From JAVKSL01 sp039583695 (lineage in GTDB: Bacteria > Actinomycetota > Acidimicrobiia > Acidimicrobiales > JAJPHD01), in the NCBI GenBank assembly GCA_039583695.1, contig JAVKSL010000044.1, forward strand, positions 1 to 24,478: a stretch of DNA of 24,478 bases, written 5' to 3'. Position numbers and translations under genes: made by a program. This document shows, piece by piece, positions 22,960 through 24,478 of the stretch; the first letter of the stretch is position 1, and every line of letters starts with the position of its first letter. The notes under the pieces were generated by a model that worked only from the letters and a program-made list of their open reading frames with translations, made no database searches and was not told the origin of the DNA.

Positions 22960-23925
22960 TTAGGTGCCACCACCCCAGGCGGCCGAGATGACAGCTGCGA
23001 CCCCGTCGGCCAATGGAGTCCACGGCCTCCAGCCAAGCTGGGCAGATGCCAGTCCCGGATCGAGGCAGGAGCGCCCCACCTCGCCAGGACGGGCCGGCGC
23101 GATGATGGGTGGGTGCGGAGGCCCGGCGATGCCGGACATTATTTCGTAGAGAGAGATCACCGAGGTCTCGGTCCCGGTTCCGATATTGCACACCAGCTCG
23201 TCCACGCTTGCCTCGCCGGCCCGGGCAAATGCATCGACCACGTCGTCGACGAACACAAAATCCCGGGTCTGGGCGCCGTCGCCATAGATCGTGCAGGGTT
23301 GAGCCGCCACCATGCGCCCGGCGAAGATCGACACCACGCCTGCCTCCCCCAGGTGGTCCTGACGGGGTCCGTAGACGTTGGCCAGGGCAAGCGCGCAGTA
23401 GGTGAGACCGTAAAGGTCGTGGTAGGCAGCCAGGTAGTCCATTACCACCTTCTTGGATACTCCGTAGGGAGACAGGGGCCGGTGCGGCAATGACTCGGTG
23501 AAGGGGATGAGAGATGGGTCCGGGGCACCATAGAGGGTACCGCCGCTTGCCGCATAGACGATCCTGGCGATACCAGCAAGGCGGCATGCTTCCAAAACGT
23601 TGAGGCTGCCCAGCACGTTTATCTGGGCGTCGAGGTCGGGGCGGGCCACCGAAGCGCGTACATCGGTCTGGGCAGCCAAGTGGTACACCACCTCATAGTG
23701 CCGGCGAGACATCAGATCCGGCAGGTCGGGGGAGCGAATGTCGAGCTGGTAGAAGCTGAAGCGCCTGAACTCTGCCGCCCTGGCCTCGGCGAGGTTGGCC
23801 AACCTGCCGGAGGACAGGTCATCTACCACATCCACCGAGCGGCCCTCGGCCAGCAGCCTGTCGACCAGCGTGGACCCGATGAATCCTGCGCCCCCCGTGA
23901 CCAGCGCCCTCCCGGGCAAGCTCAC
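22960..23925 (-). CDS. NAD-dependent sugar epimerase/dehydratase (GalE-like)
   Basis: Extended SDR acting on nucleotide sugars. 321 aa from GTG 23925, which overlaps the nucleotidyltransferase stop as GTGA. NAD motif GGAGFIG at 11-17, DDLSSGRLANL near 35-45, active-site ASGGTLYG (126-133) and Y154/K158 in SPYGVSKK, then ALANVYGPRQDHLGEAGVVSIF and GDGAQTRDFVFVDDVVDAF. These fit UDP-glucose 4-epimerase-type enzymes, but the specificity among UDP-, dTDP- and GDP-sugars cannot be set. With the nucleotidyltransferase it probably feeds the neighbouring glycan genes. Confidence 0.88.
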   Translation of the reverse strand: MSLPGRALVTGGAGFIGSTLVDRLLAEGRSVDVVDDLSSGRLANLAEARAAEFRRFSFYQLDIRSPDLPDLMSRRHYEVVYHLAAQTDVRASVARPDLDAQINVLGSLNVLEACRLAGIARIVYAASGGTLYGAPDPSLIPFTESLPHRPLSPYGVSKKVVMDYLAAYHDLYGLTYCALALANVYGPRQDHLGEAGVVSIFAGRMVAAQPCTIYGDGAQTRDFVFVDDVVDAFARAGEASVDELVCNIGTGTETSVISLYEIMSGIAGPPHPPIIAPARPGEVGRSCLDPGLASAQLGWRPWTPLADGVAAVISAAWGGGT

Positions 23926-24478
23926 GGAACGGTCTCGGTATCGACTGGGGCCTCGGGCGCTGGCGGGGGGGGCGCGGCTGGCGGGGCCAGCGGCTCGGGC
24001 GCTGGCGGGGGGGGCGCGGCTGGCGGGGCCGGAGCCTCCACCCGGGCGATCCTGGCCGCCTCGACCCGAGCATCCGGGGGCACCTCGGCTCGTGCGCCGA
24101 GCACGCTCAAGCCCCCGACACTTGCCCGCTCCCCGACTGTTGCTCCACCGCCGATGATCGAACCCTCCACTGTTGCCCCGGCGGATACGATCGCGCCCGC
24201 CAACAGCACCGACCTGCTCACCCGGGCGCCGGCGCCGACGGACGCGCCCTCACCCACCACTGAGTCCTCCACCACAGCTCCGGCAGCGACTCGGGCAGCA
24301 TCGGCAACCAGGCTGTGCGCCCGCACCTCACCATCGAGCACGGGTGAGCCAGTAGTCCACACGCCTGGAGAGATGCTCCTCGTGCTTGGGGCGGGCGGAC
24401 CCGGGCGGACCCCAGATAACAGGTCCATGCAAGCCCGCAAGTATGCCGCGGGGGTACCAGCATCGATCCAGTAGGCAT
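23922..24478 (-). CDS. NDP-sugar nucleotidyltransferase, C-terminal part (mannose-1-phosphate guanylyltransferase type)
   Basis: Open frame from the window edge to the stop at 23922, about 185 codons; the catalytic N-terminal domain lies outside. It begins AYWIDAGTPAAYLRACMDLL, the end of the nucleotidyltransferase domain in GDP-mannose or dTDP-glucose pyrophosphorylase-like enzymes. A left-handed beta-helix follows, with hexapeptide-like repeats (VVEDSVVGEGASVGAGARV, SVLLAGAIVSAGATVEG, SIIGGGATVGERASV). The last ~40 residues are an Ala/Pro tail with a 14-residue duplication. Mannose-1-phosphate guanylyltransferase is favoured by Rmd in the neighbourhood and by manC near fbiAB in mycobacteria. 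Confidence 0.85.
   Translation of the reverse strand, partial: AYWIDAGTPAAYLRACMDLLSGVRPGPPAPSTRSISPGVWTTGSPVLDGEVRAHSLVADAARVAAGAVVEDSVVGEGASVGAGARVSRSVLLAGAIVSAGATVEGSIIGGGATVGERASVGGLSVLGARAEVPPDARVEAARIARVEAPAPPAAPPPPAPEPLAPPAAPPPPAPEAPVDTETVP
23952..24030. repeat. 42-bp tandem duplication with G8 runs in the nucleotidyltransferase tail
   Basis: Two copies offset by 42 bp (23952 and 23994) encode a 14-residue Ala/Pro unit twice. Each contains a run of eight G (23965-23972 and 24007-24014), i.e. eight C in the coding strand, giving PPPP. Confidence 0.88.

Overview
High-GC DNA from an actinobacterium, packed with genes on both strands. No gene-free stretch exceeds 300 bases, and I saw no tRNA, rRNA, CRISPR array or insertion sequence. 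Two blocks recall Mycobacterium tuberculosis. The first (ftsK, rnj, dapA, dapB, M16 protease, pnp, rpsO, ribF) matches the Rv2748c-Rv2786c neighbourhood from memory. The second (cofD, cofE, NDP-sugar nucleotidyltransferase, glycosyltransferases, deoxysugar reductase) recalls fbiA-fbiB-manC-wbbL-rmlD. The gene details (single-domain CofE, Rmd rather than RmlD, PabB-PabC fusion) fit a deep actinobacterial lineage such as Acidimicrobiia better than Mycobacterium. That placement is inference.

Layout. 1-5680 (minus): an edge-truncated Gly-rich repeat protein, ftsK, RNase J and dapA. 5870-8032 (plus): a fused aminodeoxychorismate synthase/lyase. 8086-13809 (minus): beta-carbonic anhydrase, dapB, an M16 zinc protease, pnp and rpsO. 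13907-14332 (plus): an ArfB-type ribosome-rescue hydrolase. 14346-15311 (minus): ribF. 15436-21097 (minus): a tightly coupled glycan operon, transcribed GT4-GT4-GT4-PLP decarboxylase-Rmd. 21291-22951 (plus): cofD-cofE for coenzyme F420. 22960-24478 (minus): a sugar epimerase and the end of an NDP-sugar nucleotidyltransferase.

How the genes work together. DapA and DapB catalyse the first two committed steps of lysine/diaminopimelate synthesis. RNase J and PNPase handle RNA decay. RpsO and ArfB serve translation. PabBC, RibF and CofD/CofE make folate, flavin and deazaflavin cofactors. Rmd, three GT4 enzymes, an epimerase and a nucleotidyltransferase suggest a deoxyhexose (possibly D-rhamnose) surface glycan.

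Three things stand out. (1) A 49-bp near-palindrome occurs twice, in opposite orientation and 44/49 identical. Each copy lies in a divergent intergenic region just upstream of a cofactor gene (pabBC or cofD). (2) Seven genes carry a TANNNT -10-like hexamer 6-8 nt before the start codon, which predicts leaderless transcripts. Genes inside operons do not show it. (3) Several genes contain in-frame tandem duplications (9, 18, 21, 33, 33 and 42 bp), mostly in linkers and termini.
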